From Pyronema omphalodes (taxonomy: Eukaryota; Ascomycota; Pezizomycetes; Pezizales; Pyronemataceae), in NCBI GenBank assembly GCA_024516155.1, contig JAJJXM010000064.1, positions 62,001-126,000 on the forward strand: a DNA stretch of 64,000 nt. The letters are read 5' to 3'. The position numbers and the translations under genes are program-made. Under the pieces are notes generated by a model that saw only the letters and a program-made list of their open reading frames with translations, had not been told where the DNA came from and did not search any database. Numbering within the stretch: position 1 is the stretch's first letter; every line of letters starts with the position of its first letter. Shown here piece by piece: positions 35,501 through 48,935 of the stretch.

Positions 35501-38500
35501 AGGCATTCAGCACTCACCTTAGCATGTATAGTTGTATGGAAGGACAAAAGTCAGGTGCTGTGATACAATAGAGCGCCGGACTTATCCTTGTGCTAAAGTA
35601 TTCGCTGGGAAAACGTCCCTGAAAGAGGAAGGGCTTTGTGATTGAAGCAAGTCAGTATTGAGATTTGGACCGTGGGAAATATACGGAGAAGGGGAGGAGT
35701 ATTTTCGGTTAATTAATTAAGAGCCGGGTTTGAATACAGTGGGGTAACAGCCGAGGACGAGGAAGGTGTTGATTCGCGGTAAAGGAAATCCTATTAGTTG
35801 ATATTGAGATTCATTGAGAAGTTGGGTTTAGGCAGCTGTCAACGCGCGCGCGCGCAATATTGTGTACAAATGCACTGCATGTAGCGTGCCGAGTTGTATT
35901 TACAGGTATTTACCCGGTTCTTTCGTGGAAGAAGAAGCCCAGAGCTTCCACACGTGATGTGTGTTAGCGCCGTCTGCTATTCCCTGCACGGTCGTTTTCA
36001 GTATGACACGAGTCCCCTTAATAGTAGTTTGCCAAGAAAGAGGCTCAATAGGCGAAGAAAGATGGGGTGCTAGCCTCTAGACTGTGTAGTCAGTATTGGA
36101 AGAGCCAGGGTTTTGTCCTGAATTTCCAGCGGTTCTCCACGCGCTACTCTTAGGGGACCCCATTTACTGAAAGCGGCTGTGCAGGGGATATTGTTCACGA
36201 ACCGTGATTCGGTGGCGTTAAGGGCTTATGCAAATTGTTAGGATAATATGTTATGGTTAGCCCCTGAATTATGAATGACATTTTGTCTAATGTGTTGAAA
36301 GTATTGTAGAGCTTTCCGGAATACTTCATAAAAAGAATCCCTGTAGCCACTGAGGTTGGTCAGTAAGAACCTGGTAAGGGTTGAAGTGTTAATTGAGTAG
36401 AAAGACTTTTTAAGTTGATATACAGGGTAAGAGATACGTTAGGCGGCAGTACTTCAGTGCATATCACGACTGATAGCCGCGGTAGAAACTCAAGCCGCTG
36501 TTATTGTACCGATATCGATGACTTTGGCGCTGGAACTTCGCTATCCGTCTTGCATACAGATTCTTTGAATAAGGACCAAACTCCAACGAGTTTGATGAGC
36601 CGCCAATTCATATACAAAGTGCACTTTGGGTACCGGGCAAAATTTCTGGAAACACAGTTACGATCTTTAAGGCTCTTGGATTTTGTCGAAGACCTACTGT
36701 GGTCTTGAATATTTGGTATTCAACTACCTCATTGGCTCGGTAACCGATATCTACAATTACGGCCGATATATGTAAGGCGCTTTTGTCAGAAACCTTCGAT
36801 AAGTTGCATTCTCCAGGCAACCCAGTAATCAACCGCGCGGAAGACTGCTGGCTATTCGGTGATATATAAGTAATTGATAACACACCTTTTAAGACTTTAT
36901 TGGGGCTGTTCTTTATCCTTAGCGTATTAGCTGTCTATGAACACCAGAATCTGTAAGTCCACGCCGTTAACGGACATTATGGAACCAAGATTAATCAGAT
37001 ACAGTCGGCCACATTGATAACTGCAACATAATCATTGGATCGATCAATCGGACTAAAACACCGGCTGAAGACTTCAAATTTAGTTCATTAGATGACTTTA
37101 CCTACCAAGATTAAAAAATCCTGACAGGCGAAAAACTTGGACTCAACTCAATTACAATCAGGTGCGAACAGGGGATAACAGACTTGATAGCTGCCTTGAG
37201 GTAAGAATTTCCCCTATTCATCAGTGAGGTACCTTCAACACGTGGAGAAAGTGCAGTTTCCAGTATCCTCTCTTTGGAGACGTACTTGGATATAAGATAC
37301 AGCGCATCCCATTCAACCATCGAGCCAGGGCACTTGAAAGGATGGGGAATATCAGTATTCAACAGATATATCAAGACTAACCGGAATTGAAGTCAATTCA
37401 ATTGAACGCTTTCGATATAATCAAAACTCACTATCAACATCGCTCGGTACGCACCTCGCTTACAAAAATCATGAGATGACTACGAATGCTGTCTTTACCA
37501 AGGATTACATAACTTGAAGTTTGATTCCGGGTAATACACCCTACAGACAAGGCAAAGCTACGATGTCTACTAGTTCATGTGCCAGGAGCAATATGATCCA
37601 GTATTCCGGAATAACTGACGAATACTGTGGACTAATTTATCATTGTTTGTAGTTATTCTGAGCCGAACCCCTCTTTGTTAAAAATTTCGGCTCATAAGTC
37701 CTCACAGATAGTCCTACAAAGCACGAATCTTGGCCAATGATAGGACTCCTGCTCGGTCGATACGTCTACACTCACTACCTGGCTTAGTGAGCATCACGGC
37801 CGCTTCGCAAATTCTCGGGGACAGCAGGGACGGAAAAACGTTTGGCCGACCGATTGCGCTGCATTGCGTAGCACAAATCCACGACTATCTTTTCACGCGA
37901 GTACTTAGCGCCAAGACCGGATAGAACTCTCAAATACGGCCTACGTATTGTTGCCTGGAAGCCCAATTGGTGCAAAAAAGTAGGGTTACGCTAATAAGCG
38001 CTCGCGCTGAGTGTAACCCGCCCGAAGCGCATGCATGTCAACTAAAAATACATACAACTTGCTTCACCAATCTGATTCGGTACTGTTCTCGGCGGCTATC
38101 GCGCGTTTAACCTTGCATACAGGACTCCATTAAGATATGAGCGAAAATTATGGTTCATCCGCCATGATTAAGCGCAGACCCTAACACCGCTGATTAAGTG
38201 GGCTAGGTGGATGTCTTACGCTGGGGTTTAACCAAGAAAGTAAAAGACATTTGAACTGCCGCTTCTCCACTCACTCCGTCTGCCGCTGCCGCTCATATGT
38301 CCGAAAAGATAGAAAGTTTATCTCCGATGGCGCTTGATTTTTAGCCCAACTTTCACCACCCTTTTCAGCTTCCCCGCTCCCAAGCCAAGTCAGAATTCCG
38401 AAACAATGGCAAGGCAAGCGCAGCAACATATCAACGTCTGCACCGTCAGCAGGGCTGATCAGTCTGTTAGACCCAGACGTTCTCCGTAATAATTATGGAC

Positions 38501-39919
38501 GAATTCCAACAACACCGGAGGTTCTCATTTTTCTACCTGGACTGGTCAGCAATCATCCATGTCACCTGAGTAAACATCACAGAAATTCCACGGAGCTTCG
38601 AGACAACCTACAACCGGGTGCATTAGCAGCCCGAAACCGACGACCGTAATGTTGTATTGCGGCGTCCGTTGTTAATTATAACGCTAATTAAAATATCTTA
38701 TACACTTTCCGTATATACAGATGCTTCCAGTATCGATACAACATGTCAGACTGCGGGAATTGTGAAAGTCCAAGTGCAGTTCTTACATTCCTATACAGTA
38801 CTGTGGATACGGTAGATCGGATACGTGCGAGGGCGGAAATTGAAGAAAGCTTGAATACGCACTTTTCGATGGGTTTATGAGGGTATTCTAGACTGTTTTA
38901 CCAGAGCCCTTTGTCGTCATAATGCTTACTGGCTGCTCAAAAGAGACATTCGTTTCATGCCTGCAAATTTTATAATACACATGTCACGTTTCTTGGAAAC
39001 GTATGGAACCTACGGAATTTCAACATTTCAAAGGAGACCGAAAATACAACAAAATCAATGCGGGAAGCTGCGCAGCTTTCCGGTGGTTACTGTCAGATTA
39101 ACTCAATTTACTGAGTGCTCCAAGTTTTCAATGTAAACTTGTATTTACAGAATCTTCTTGACGTCATTAATTGTGTACTCTGTAAGGGGATGCTTGTCTG
39201 AAATTTTGCCCGGACTTGCTCAAACCTTCTCAAAGTTGCACCTTTTGGACTTTTTGGTGGCGATCTAGGTAAAATATTACGTTAACATTTTTCAATTTCT
39301 GATTGAAGGCACACTATATCACATGATGTTATTCCGTTATTTCTTATTTTATATCACGGATAGTAGCATATGCCAGGGTTTGCTAACGGATCGTCTTATC
39401 TTAGGTACGGCTTCCTGAAAATACTGAGCCACTGTTGCATGTCTTAGTTCCTTGATGTCTACTATGCCTCTATCTTACTCTTTCAATGCGGTATATCAGG
39501 TTGGTTTTGTTCAATAACTATGTTCTGCAACCACATTGATGGCATGAATCAAACTAGATAATGAAATTACTGCACGGCACCGAAGGCTTTTCGGGGTGGA
39601 ACAGGCACATAACGTCAACCGTCTAGGGGATCTTGCGAACACAACCACCGGTACCGCAAGAGAAAAAGCCGTATCATGAGATGCAGGCGATGTGTATGCC
39701 GAGCTTTCCAGCTAGCAGCCCCCACTAGCCCGACGCCAATCAAGAAATGTGTGGGAGTGGCAGAGGGTCATGTTATGACCGGTACAGTAGGGGAGATGGG
39801 CCATAGGAAACATCAAGTATATAGAGCTTAACATGCTCCTGGATTTTAAAGGTCACCCACTCACTATTCGAATAGAATCAGCAACAGAAGCCCGGTTTCC
39901 TCCAAATAACTTCGTTTAA
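32510..39919. other. long gene-poor region, left part
   Basis: About 7.4 kb with no supported gene. Short frames occur on both strands without motifs. A run of related words (ATAACTTT, AGTATCTTTT) lies at 32.82-32.92 kb and a CG dinucleotide run at 35843-35855. The 33.2-33.7 kb stretch is purine-rich and gene-like in texture but stop-broken in every frame. No long terminal repeats or transposon proteins were recognised. Confidence 0.5.
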
Positions 39920-40343
39920 GTTTATAAAACTACATACTTCTTCCAAAAATGTGCCATTTTAGATTCATTATTTACACAATTTGTGGATGCACGAAGAAGC
40001 GCGTTATTGAGAGATGTTCCCGAGGTAAATCACAATTGCCTCTCATTTCAAAACTCAATTATATATCACTCACAATTTTCATTAGGAGACGGAGCCGGAG
40101 ACTGCGATCATCCAAATAGACGATCCGAGACAGTCTGGGTTGACGAGGAGCCCTGTGAGGATCATCAGCCAAGTAACTATTGAACCACTAAACACGGCTG
40201 GGATTGCCAAAGTGCATGAGTTGGGAGAGAGGATTCGAGGAGGGAGGTGGGTGGGGGTTGAAATTGCGGGGCAGTTAATTGATTTGCCTGTGTATTTTGC
40301 TTTTTATTTTCTTCTGTTTCGAGTTTTGAGTATTATCTCCTAG
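39920..40343 (+). pseudogene. possible gene relic with one intron
   Basis: A stop-free segment 39920-40024 ends at a GTAAAT donor and can be joined in phase 0, across a 61-nt intron ending CATTAG, to a second open segment 40086-40343. The joined frame has about 120 codons, including FVDARRSALLRDVPE and VTIEPLNTAGIAKVHELGER. No ATG in frame precedes it and no family was recognised. It could be a decayed gene, exons of an unseen gene, or chance. Confidence 0.25.
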
Positions 40344-43300
40344 GAATTGCAATTGAAATTATAGCACATTCGTTGGCAGTTCTGTAGTTTCCAAGTTTAA
40401 GACGTTAACTATATCAACTCAAACTATAACTGGACAAATTCTGATGTGATTTTGAGAGCCAAAATTGATCCATATGTCAGAGGTTTCGATTATAAATCTT
40501 GAAGGAACGATAATTTCGAAAAGTTTAGCAGTGAGTGTCAGGATGAATTATACTTTAAAAAACATGATCTTGATGTCACAAACGGTGATCCTTAAATCTT
40601 TGGTTTCCGAACAAGGAAATGGAGACGGAATATGGATAACTAGATGCATGCAATAGAACGCATGTCAAGTATCTCTGGATAGTATTGGTTTAACTATTGG
40701 TCTTAAAATGGTTGATGTCTGTGTGAAACCCGTTGAATAGTAACGAGCAGCCTCATTTACGTAAACCTAATATGCAGCCCTGCAGGCGGTACCAGGCGAA
40801 AGAGTAAGCTGCAAAAAAATACCATGCCATGAGGACTAGTAAATGCACCTACATCTACATTGATAGGTCTCGCGGAAGCGTGTGCTTTAGCTTCGATTTA
40901 GTACTCAGTAAATGCGCGCCGTTGAGAAGAGTCCCCCGCGAACCTCTAGGACGCACCTGCGGCGCGTCTTGGGCTCCGAGATCTAAATACTAGGCCAGCC
41001 ACGCTCTGGCCAATCCTACATGGCCCAAGCGATGGTAGTCAACATGAAGACCGTTTAGAACGGTAATTATTTACAGGTGCAAAAGCTGTCAGTTGTGTTT
41101 GAAGTCAGCTCTGTATCTGACTTCGGAAAAAGTCAAGCGACCGGTAAATATCCATGTTCTAGAAAACATTATGCGCACGTAACCGTAGATAATTGAGTCA
41201 GGTGATTTTGAGTGCTGCAGCCAGGCTTTCGAACGGCGATCCAACTGCATTAATGTTGTCTATCGGCGAAGGAAGAGGATGTAGGGGGGAGTCAGGACGG
41301 CATGATGCACATGAGAGCTAACAGATAGTGCCAGACCATTGAACCCTTTCCCTTCTTCCATACAAATCGAAGCCGAAGGTTGCTACTTCTACAAGATTAC
41401 AAAAAGAATTTACTAAAGAGTTTGGACCCACAGCTCTTCTGAGGGATTTTGTCGCTCTTTACGGATTCGTTTCTAGAGTGAATTTGTTGCCCCCACGCAG
41501 ATGCGTTTTTCCGCCATGTGATTGGTGGCAATTGCTGAAAAACATCAAACCAGTATTATCTTGCACGTGACTTGCTTTTTCAGTCTCCTAGCATAATAAA
41601 GCTTCATGAAGATGCTATCGAAAACTCCGCATGTGCTCAGCCTTCAAAATATGCAATTTTGTCGTTATGGGTCTGTAGTCGAGAAGCTTCGACGTGCAAG
41701 CGCGCATCTAAAACATGCGCACACAATAGATGCACTTACCACGCCGCTTGGCAATCCTAGACAGAACAAAAATATTCAATTTCTTGCCGGCACGTTCATA
41801 TTGTTCTTGTATTACTGTGCTTTATCAATGAGTGGTCCCCGTGTAAAGGCACGATGTATTAGTTTTTTGGTGAAAGATTCTTACAACATTACATCCGCAA
41901 TAAGAGCCATGCAAATTCTGTCTTTTTTGAGATAGAAAAGAGAGTATTTTTTGAATAAAATTGAAATCAACTATCAATTCAATATCCCCCGCCTTGAATG
42001 ACCCGGGTTCCGAAATCTTGATTTACTGTGATCCGCATGTAGCACCACGTGAAGCAAGTTCAACCGAATCATTCAAACTTTGATCTACCAAAGCCATATC
42101 TACAGACACTAGTTGGATAAAAATCTTACTGTGTTCAACGAAGCCGTTGGGAAATCGATCCTCTTTCAAAAGTACCAACGGTCTTCTGCCGGCCTGCTGT
42201 TACCGGTTGCTAGAGCTGGATGCTGCACTTCGGGAAGGAAGCACGTTGTAAACCGGCTGTACTGATGGTAGGATTCTCAATTTGTGTCCAAATATGTTGC
42301 TATATGATGCATCTCCAGCAGTGAGTGACTTTGAGGTAGACTGGATTCCAATACTTACTCAGCTGCCATACTCGATTCAAATACGGCTTTCCAAAAGCGA
42401 CATTTTTTTACTTTGTTCGACAAATTACCTCCATTCAGGGCCGAATAAGTACAACCAGAATTTTTATTTCTCTAACTGAATTGAAACATTACGCAATGTG
42501 AACTTAGGCGGGGCTCAGTGGGACTATGGGAGCAGCCTGCATTACACTAACCTGCGCCACACGCGTGTGCGGATTGCCTCGGGCGGCTGTTTACTTCGAT
42601 TAAAGCATTATCATCTATCGAGAGTTCGCTTTTCTTTCGTTACCTATTTAATTCTCGGATGATCGTTACCGATGATATATTCCTGGAATCGACAGGAAAC
42701 GGTGAATCTTGACAGCGCATGTGCATGATGTCGAAAGGGTGGGGGGCATGCATTCGGTTGTATTATTAGTTTTAAAGGCACATAAACGTCAGATGTCTCG
42801 CCTGGAATTTCACACGGATAGATCCCATGTGGCATGTACAGACCTACCTTAGTAAGGCCTATCCCAAACCTGGTATTTTAACACCTCTTAGACATACAAA
42901 CTATCGCATGATACGGCCCGTTGGTTTGGGTCGTACGAAAAAGGAAATTTACAACGTTCCCGAAGCCTGGTTAACAGCAAGAAGTTTAATTGCACTTTTT
43001 ATAATATTCGCTAAAACCATGCTCGCGGGAATTATTTATGGCTCGTCAGATAGGATTTTCCGTACGTACGAATTTGGAGTGCAGTACCGAAATGGAAGGT
43101 ACCTGTTGAAGCAGCCTAGACCTACCTCACTTCACTGGAAATATTCGCAATTTTAGGACCCTTTGAAATTGCCATATTCTAGAGCTTACAGCCTGATTGA
43201 CGCCACATGGAAAACATAATGACATTATCCAAACAAAAATACGCCCACAAATACGCCAAAGAATTGAATGCTTTGGGGCGGTGTTAACAGGCGGTTTTGC

Positions 43301-45727
43301 CCTTTCACGAAAGTTCGAGAAATGGATATTTATATCACGTTATATAAAATAATTACCTGGCTTGAAAGCCACACTCTTATCGCGAGCGCCAATCGATTTC
43401 CACGGAATTTTCTTTGTCATGAGGTAGGCATAATCGGAGTCTTAAGGCTCGAAATCATACGGGCTTTCCTGATATTCCCACGGCTGAATCGGATTCAAAG
43501 TGTGCATGACTTCGGGCAACGCGCAAATCACACAGTGATGAATGTCTCTGGGATATAGCGTTTAATTTCTTCGGTTGATACTTGCGCTTCAACACTAATA
43601 TTCGCCAGCATCGCGTATCCTGTGTATGAATCTCCCAATTGATCGACGTTTGACGCAAGATTTAAGCGCGCGCTGCCTACAACCAGTTTCTCCAGCCGAT
43701 CCGCGTAAGCTAAACGCTCTAGAAGGTACTACATCAGGGTTTACCAAGAAAAAACCCAGTCAGAAAGGCCCAGGATCCTCAACGCAACCGATTACCGCCG
43801 TTATCTTACCATGATGAATGTCAGATTTTCGTTTATATATTACAAAACTTATCGGAGCTTTGAAAGCATCGCACGTTTCTTGACCTTGTCGCCTGGATTA
43901 AAAACATCGTTTGCTGCCGTCTTGAGAGTAGTTTCTAACCGTTTTTCTGGTAATCATTGGACACTTTACACGATTGTTTTTCATGTGTTTAAACTCTCAT
44001 GGACGTTACGAGTACATTGAGTGGACCCTCCTCAATTTCCAGCACCCATTATCAGTTATATACACCCACTTAAAAACAGAACTATATTAAACTTTTCCGA
44101 TATCATACATCAGTTATATCTTAATTCGGCTCGAGCTCTATGCTTTTCGACTGAATGGTTTCATGACCATTTCCGCTGGGTGGTAGCAAGTGGCAACATT
44201 GTTTATCACTCGACGATTTGCATCGGGACTCCAGAATGCCACTTCCCCGTAACCCAATCAATTTGGCGCCTTTATTTTATGCTGGAAGAATAAAAAATGC
44301 ACAGAAGACGTTACAAGCCACATCTTGATGGGTGCATGAATTCCAAGACTTTTTCGTGGTTCCGGCTTTGTGTGCGGAAGGTTCCATCGAGCCACCGCTA
44401 AAGTGCATTACTTGAATGCATCACGGAGATATTCCGTACTTTGGAGGTGAACTAAAGTGCTGTTTTACATGCATCAGCCGCGTTTGAAGTTTCTGACCGT
44501 AGGATCAGTCGCGCCACTGGTACTCGGCATGGCCAACCTTGAAGTAAGCCACGAAGTGCTCGAAAAAAAACTGTGACATCAAGCCGCTAACCCTTCGAGT
44601 TGTACGAGTACAGAGGAATTAAACTCAGCTTATCTCTTGGAACATACGATATGTATGCTTTTATTCGATCAGCAATTGTACCACACGCCGCAATCCATGC
44701 TTGTATGCCGTAAGATCTCATCAATCATCCGAAATAAGCTCAACGCGCATCTCGGTTCTTATCAACCTTCTTCATCCTCGTATGTTCAAGCATGCTGCAT
44801 GACCCATGCCACCTGCCCGGTTCATTCTCCCGAAAATTTAGGTACAGCCGTTGCGGTTTACACCAAAAATAGGATTCGACTTTTTCACTTCACCAAAATA
44901 CATGCCGAAAACTCCTTGCATGCTCAAAGCCGAGTGATGACGTGAATTATCAAGTTCAGTGATAAAGGTTGGTTGAATCTTTCAATGATGAAATTCGTGT
45001 TACCCACAATGAGAAACGTCTCGTTGTCATATATTTTCCATTGCTGATGTTGCAATAACTTGAATATCCCTGCCACATCACATACACTGCATACATATTA
45101 GCAATCATGGAGCGGTCACTATGATCACTCGTCCTACGTTCCGAAGTTGCCTTCCTCGAGTATATAATCCGATTACTCATGTCCTTTTACCGGAAAGTAG
45201 ATCCTTCTTGAATGTTCAGCCCTAAACTGGGCCTTGACAGGGAATCTTGTCATGCCAAATTAGAATGATGAATAACCGCATGTAATTCGTCACTTATATT
45301 GCTCGCTTTCCTATTCGCTGGTTGATCTGGGATTACCTTTACCAGCCTCCTCCAAAGACCTGAATGAGGATTACTCTCATCTCCTAACACGTTACTGGAT
45401 GCCAAAAGAAGGCTACCGGAGTTCTACCTAGAATTGAACTCTAACGTTTGTTATTAAGAATACATTTTACGGGGAAGAACCAATGGAATGTTCATCTCGT
45501 CAAAATCCATCATAGTGATCATCTTAGATCCCACAATACTGACCACTAATTTACAACTTGAATAAGCACTAATCTTGTCCTCCGCATCGTGGTAACACGA
45601 ATATCAATTACGACTGAAAACATAGGCAATGCTTCAACCAAAGTCAGGCCACGCCTTGCGTTTTCATCCGGTTTCAAGACCGATCTTCCACAAAGTAGCT
45701 GCCTAGAAATGATACATCAAGTCTGCA
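40344..45727. other. long gene-poor region, right part
   Basis: About 5.4 kb without a supported gene. The longest frames (about 109 codons near 42.8 kb and 41.6 kb) show no motif, signal peptide or codon pattern that distinguishes them from chance. Base composition is ordinary and CpG is retained, so this is not an extreme AT-rich block. Confidence 0.5.
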
Positions 45728-45733
45728 TATAAA
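45728..45733 (+). promoter_or_regulatory. TATA box of the disrupted small secreted protein gene
   Basis: TATAAA, 97 bases before the ATG at 45825, well placed for a fungal core promoter. It suggests the promoter is still intact. Confidence 0.5.
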
Positions 45734-45824
45734 GCTCCTGATTCCGGGAATCTTGAACACATCATCAGCCAGACAATCAGCATCTTCATTACAGAATCTT
45801 CTGTTTTATTACACTCATATCAAT

Positions 45825-46151
45825 ATGGTTTCATTCACAACCCTCATCCTCCCCCTCTTCCTCGCCGGAAGTGCCCTCGCCGGCTACAACTGCAATTAAT
45901 GTCAAGACAGCCGTGGACAATTCAACGATGCCACCCTCGAATGTTGCAAGAAGCAACCGTGGTATGGTATTCCTGGCGGAACCTACTATCCAGGACCAAA
46001 CCACCAGGTATTCTTCGCTACGATGCTTTAATTTTTGAGTTTGGCTAACTTGATACAGTGCACGAACCCGAATAATGGTATTGATAGTGGGGCTTTTGTT
46101 AAATGCTGTCAAAGTTTTGGTGTCAATGATGCTTACTGCTGGGGCAAATAG
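45825..46151 (+). pseudogene. small cysteine-rich secreted protein, broken by a stop codon
   Basis: Two exons, 45825-46007 and 46059-46151, with a 51-nt GT..AG intron (branch GCTAAC), make a 91-codon frame plus a terminal TAG. Codons 1-19 encode a clean signal peptide (MVSFTTLILPLFLAGSALA). The mature part is short and has eight cysteines, including two CC pairs, in the manner of fungal effector-like or antimicrobial small secreted proteins. Codon 25 is TAA (45897-45899), so the frame as given yields only the signal peptide and five residues. Everything else (promoter TATA, splice sites, cysteine spacing, terminal stop) looks intact, so the break is recent, a strain polymorphism or a sequencing error. 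No named family was recognised. The effector role is inference. Confidence 0.7.
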
Positions 46152-47747
46152 TCCTGTGTTGGAAGCCGAGTGATTGGAAGGTGAAAATGAATAGCATTGG
46201 CCTAGGACAAGATTGGTATAGTATGGGTAGTCTAGATATTTATAAAATTGAATCGTGTATGAATAACTATCAACAAGCTGCATTGAAAGCAAAAAACAAA
46301 AATAACTATTCTCTAAATAAAACTATTCCGCTCAACTCCTGATCAAATCCGTAAAGACCAATTCATCTTCCATTGCTTCTATGAATTACCGAATGTTTTT
46401 CTATACTAACCAGTGACTCCAAACGCATAACAGTAATATTGTTAATATTAATTCTTACCATGGAACGATGGGCTACGCAATCCAATTTTTTGATTTTGCA
46501 TTTATGATTCAGCCACGGCAACTATACAGAAAGACCTGTCGGCATCTATATTTTCTTCATTCCTAACAAGAAACCATGATAGTAAATTTCCCAACTTAAA
46601 GGTGACAATTCACTAACCCAGCATTTAACTTAGTAACGATCCTTTAAATATCAGCCGGTTAAAAAAATATGACATCTTTTTCAGCGGCCAGATCTTCCAC
46701 GATAGGGTCGATTTAGTTATTAGTACGTTGATTGCAAGGCAAAATTTCTGTTTTGTTCCTCTTTGGATGTGTGTTAGTAGGTCTCGGAAGCAGGTATGGC
46801 AACCAGGAGGAATATCATAGGGATATAGATGGTGCTCCCGACAACCTTCATAATGGTGATAACTGATGAAGAAGACTAATTTCAATAAAGGTCTCTCCTC
46901 ATATCTGCATCTCCAGTGCCCGGTATTTATTTGGATCTATATTAAAGAATGGTCTATAGAAGCCTTTCAAGTTCTTATTGAAACGGAAATGGTAAGCAGT
47001 AACTTAGCTTTGTTTTCAAACATGACGGAATTACAAAATGCTCGCCGGTTTCAGGAGTCCATTTGCTAATCCGCTGCACCTTTGTTCTGCTTGCGGATTG
47101 AACTTCAATCTATATTTCTCATAACAGCCGTTTACACAAATTACCACATACATGTTACTAAATTGACAGAAGAAATCAAAACAGGAAATCTTGTAATTTC
47201 TCGTTAATTGGGTATCTCCAGGTCCGAAGCTGGCAGGAGTCTGGGGAATTACACGACTTTCTGCATGTCCAATGTACAAAATAAGGCTAGCACCATGAAA
47301 TATCTGTAACACTCTGCTCCCCTCATGTAAACTTATCTCACACCAACCCGATACACCCCCATTCTTGGCTGATATCCAAAATGAACGCCACTTGATATGT
47401 CCGTCACGGTATATCACGATATATTCTCAGCATGCCAAGAAAACCTGTATCCTCCGGTGCAACCACATTGCGTTTCTCAATCCATTTCAATCATTCGTTT
47501 TATTTTGTATCTCAATTTTACTTCGTGATAAATGGTCCAATATTCTTCTTTATTGAATACTTCAATCAGAAAAACAATGTAAACCAAACCCTATTTCAAA
47601 CTTCAGCACACCAGTGACATCACCTCAATAGCTCCCGCAGTGTGCAACCTTGTGCCTGATCACCATGGCAAATTCCGTTCTTTAGCTCCGCCAGCTCTTC
47701 GGCTTCGGCTGCTTTGTATCTCCACCACAGCACAGCTCCACCCCGCC
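46152..47747. other. intergenic, no gene seen
   Basis: AT-rich DNA. The longest minus-strand frame (128 codons, 47417-47031) has no motif and no convincing start. The last 150 bases are the C-rich leader region of the hydrolase gene at 47748. Confidence 0.5.
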
Positions 47748-48935
47748 ATGTCTCTTCTCGCCGCGTCTCTCCGCCCATGCGGCCGGACGCGTCTCATCTC
47801 CAGCTCCCTCCGTCGTTTCCAGACCGCTGTCAACACCCCCAAAGCTCCTCCTGCCTTTGCCTTCGCCTTCGAGTAAGAGCTTCCCTTGGCGTGATTTCCA
47901 CCGAGTCCTTCAAGGGACTCATCACCACCTCTTTCTTGAGCACAACTAACGCGTCTCTCCAGCATTGATGGTGTACTTCTCCACGGTTCCACTCCTCTCC
48001 CCGGTGCAAAGAAAACTCTCGACTACTTAAACCACAACAAAATCGAATACTTGTTGTTAACCAACGGTGGTGGTCTTTCGGAAGCTCATCGTGTCCAAGA
48101 GCTCAGCCGTCTCCTCGATGTTCCTTTGTCTACTCAACAATTCGTCCAGTCACACACCCCTTTCCAACGACACGCCTCCGCTATTCCTCGTGTGCTGGCT
48201 GTTGGAGGAAAGAAAGATAACTGTCGTCATGTTGCTTCGGGGTATGGATTTAAAGACGTCATCATCCCGGCGGACGTAATCCATACTCATCCCGCTGCTT
48301 CTCCATTTTCAGAGCCTGGGGCATACGAGAATATCGGAAGAACGCTCAAGGGAGGAGAGAAGGTAGATGCAATTATGGTCTATAATGATCCCAGGGATTG
48401 GGCGAGCGATTTACAGGTTGTGATTGATGTGCTGCTTTCTAAAGATGGAGAGATTGGTACTAGGAGATCTATCAAGGAGGTATTGGAGCAGGGACATGTG
48501 CCGCTTTACTTCAGTAATCCGGATTTGTGGTGGGCAAATGAGTACTCGCTACCACGGCTTGGACAGGGAGGATTCAGGGCTGCGTTGGAGGGAGTTTGGA
48601 GGGCTGTCACAGGAGGGGAATTGAAGGCGGAGACAATTGGAAAGCCTCATACTGAGACTTATAAATATGCCGAGGAGGTTCTGATGAGGTGGAGAAAGGA
48701 ACGGACTGGGGATGCGGAGATCAAGAGGGTTTATATGGTGGGGGATAATCCGGCTAGTGATATTCGTGGAGCGAATAATTTCACGCAGGGAAGGGCTCAA
48801 TGGGTGAGCTGCTTGTTGAGAACGGGTGTGTTTAGAGATGGAGAGGATAATGCCGGGGCACACCACATTGCCGACAATGTCGAGAGTGCAGTGATGTGGG
48901 CGGTTGAGAGGGAGAAGAATATGGGCACCATTTAG
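47748..48935 (+). CDS. HAD-superfamily hydrolase, HDHD5/CECR5-like, mitochondrial
   Basis: Exons 47748-47872 and 47963-48935 join across a 90-nt intron that splits the first catalytic Asp codon; the product is 365 residues. The junction restores FAFDIDGVLLHG at about residues 38-49, the HAD motif I, with nucleophile Asp42 and acid/base Asp44. TNGGG a little later is the motif II region, and GDNPASDIRGAN near residues 300-311 supplies the metal-binding acidic residues. The overall pattern matches the CECR5/HDHD5 group of class IIA HAD phosphatases rather than p-nitrophenyl phosphatase proper. The N-terminus is basic with Ser and Arg and no acidic residues, indicating a mitochondrial presequence. 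Substrate is unknown. The ATG at 47748 was chosen because it opens the presequence; no earlier in-frame ATG exists close by. Confidence 0.88.

Noticed and set aside
33000..45700. Repeat-induced point mutation or AT-isochore as the explanation of the gene-poor block
   Set aside because: The block is not extremely AT-rich and keeps many CpG and GC-rich words, so heavy RIP is not supported by eye. Dinucleotide indices would be needed to test mild RIP.
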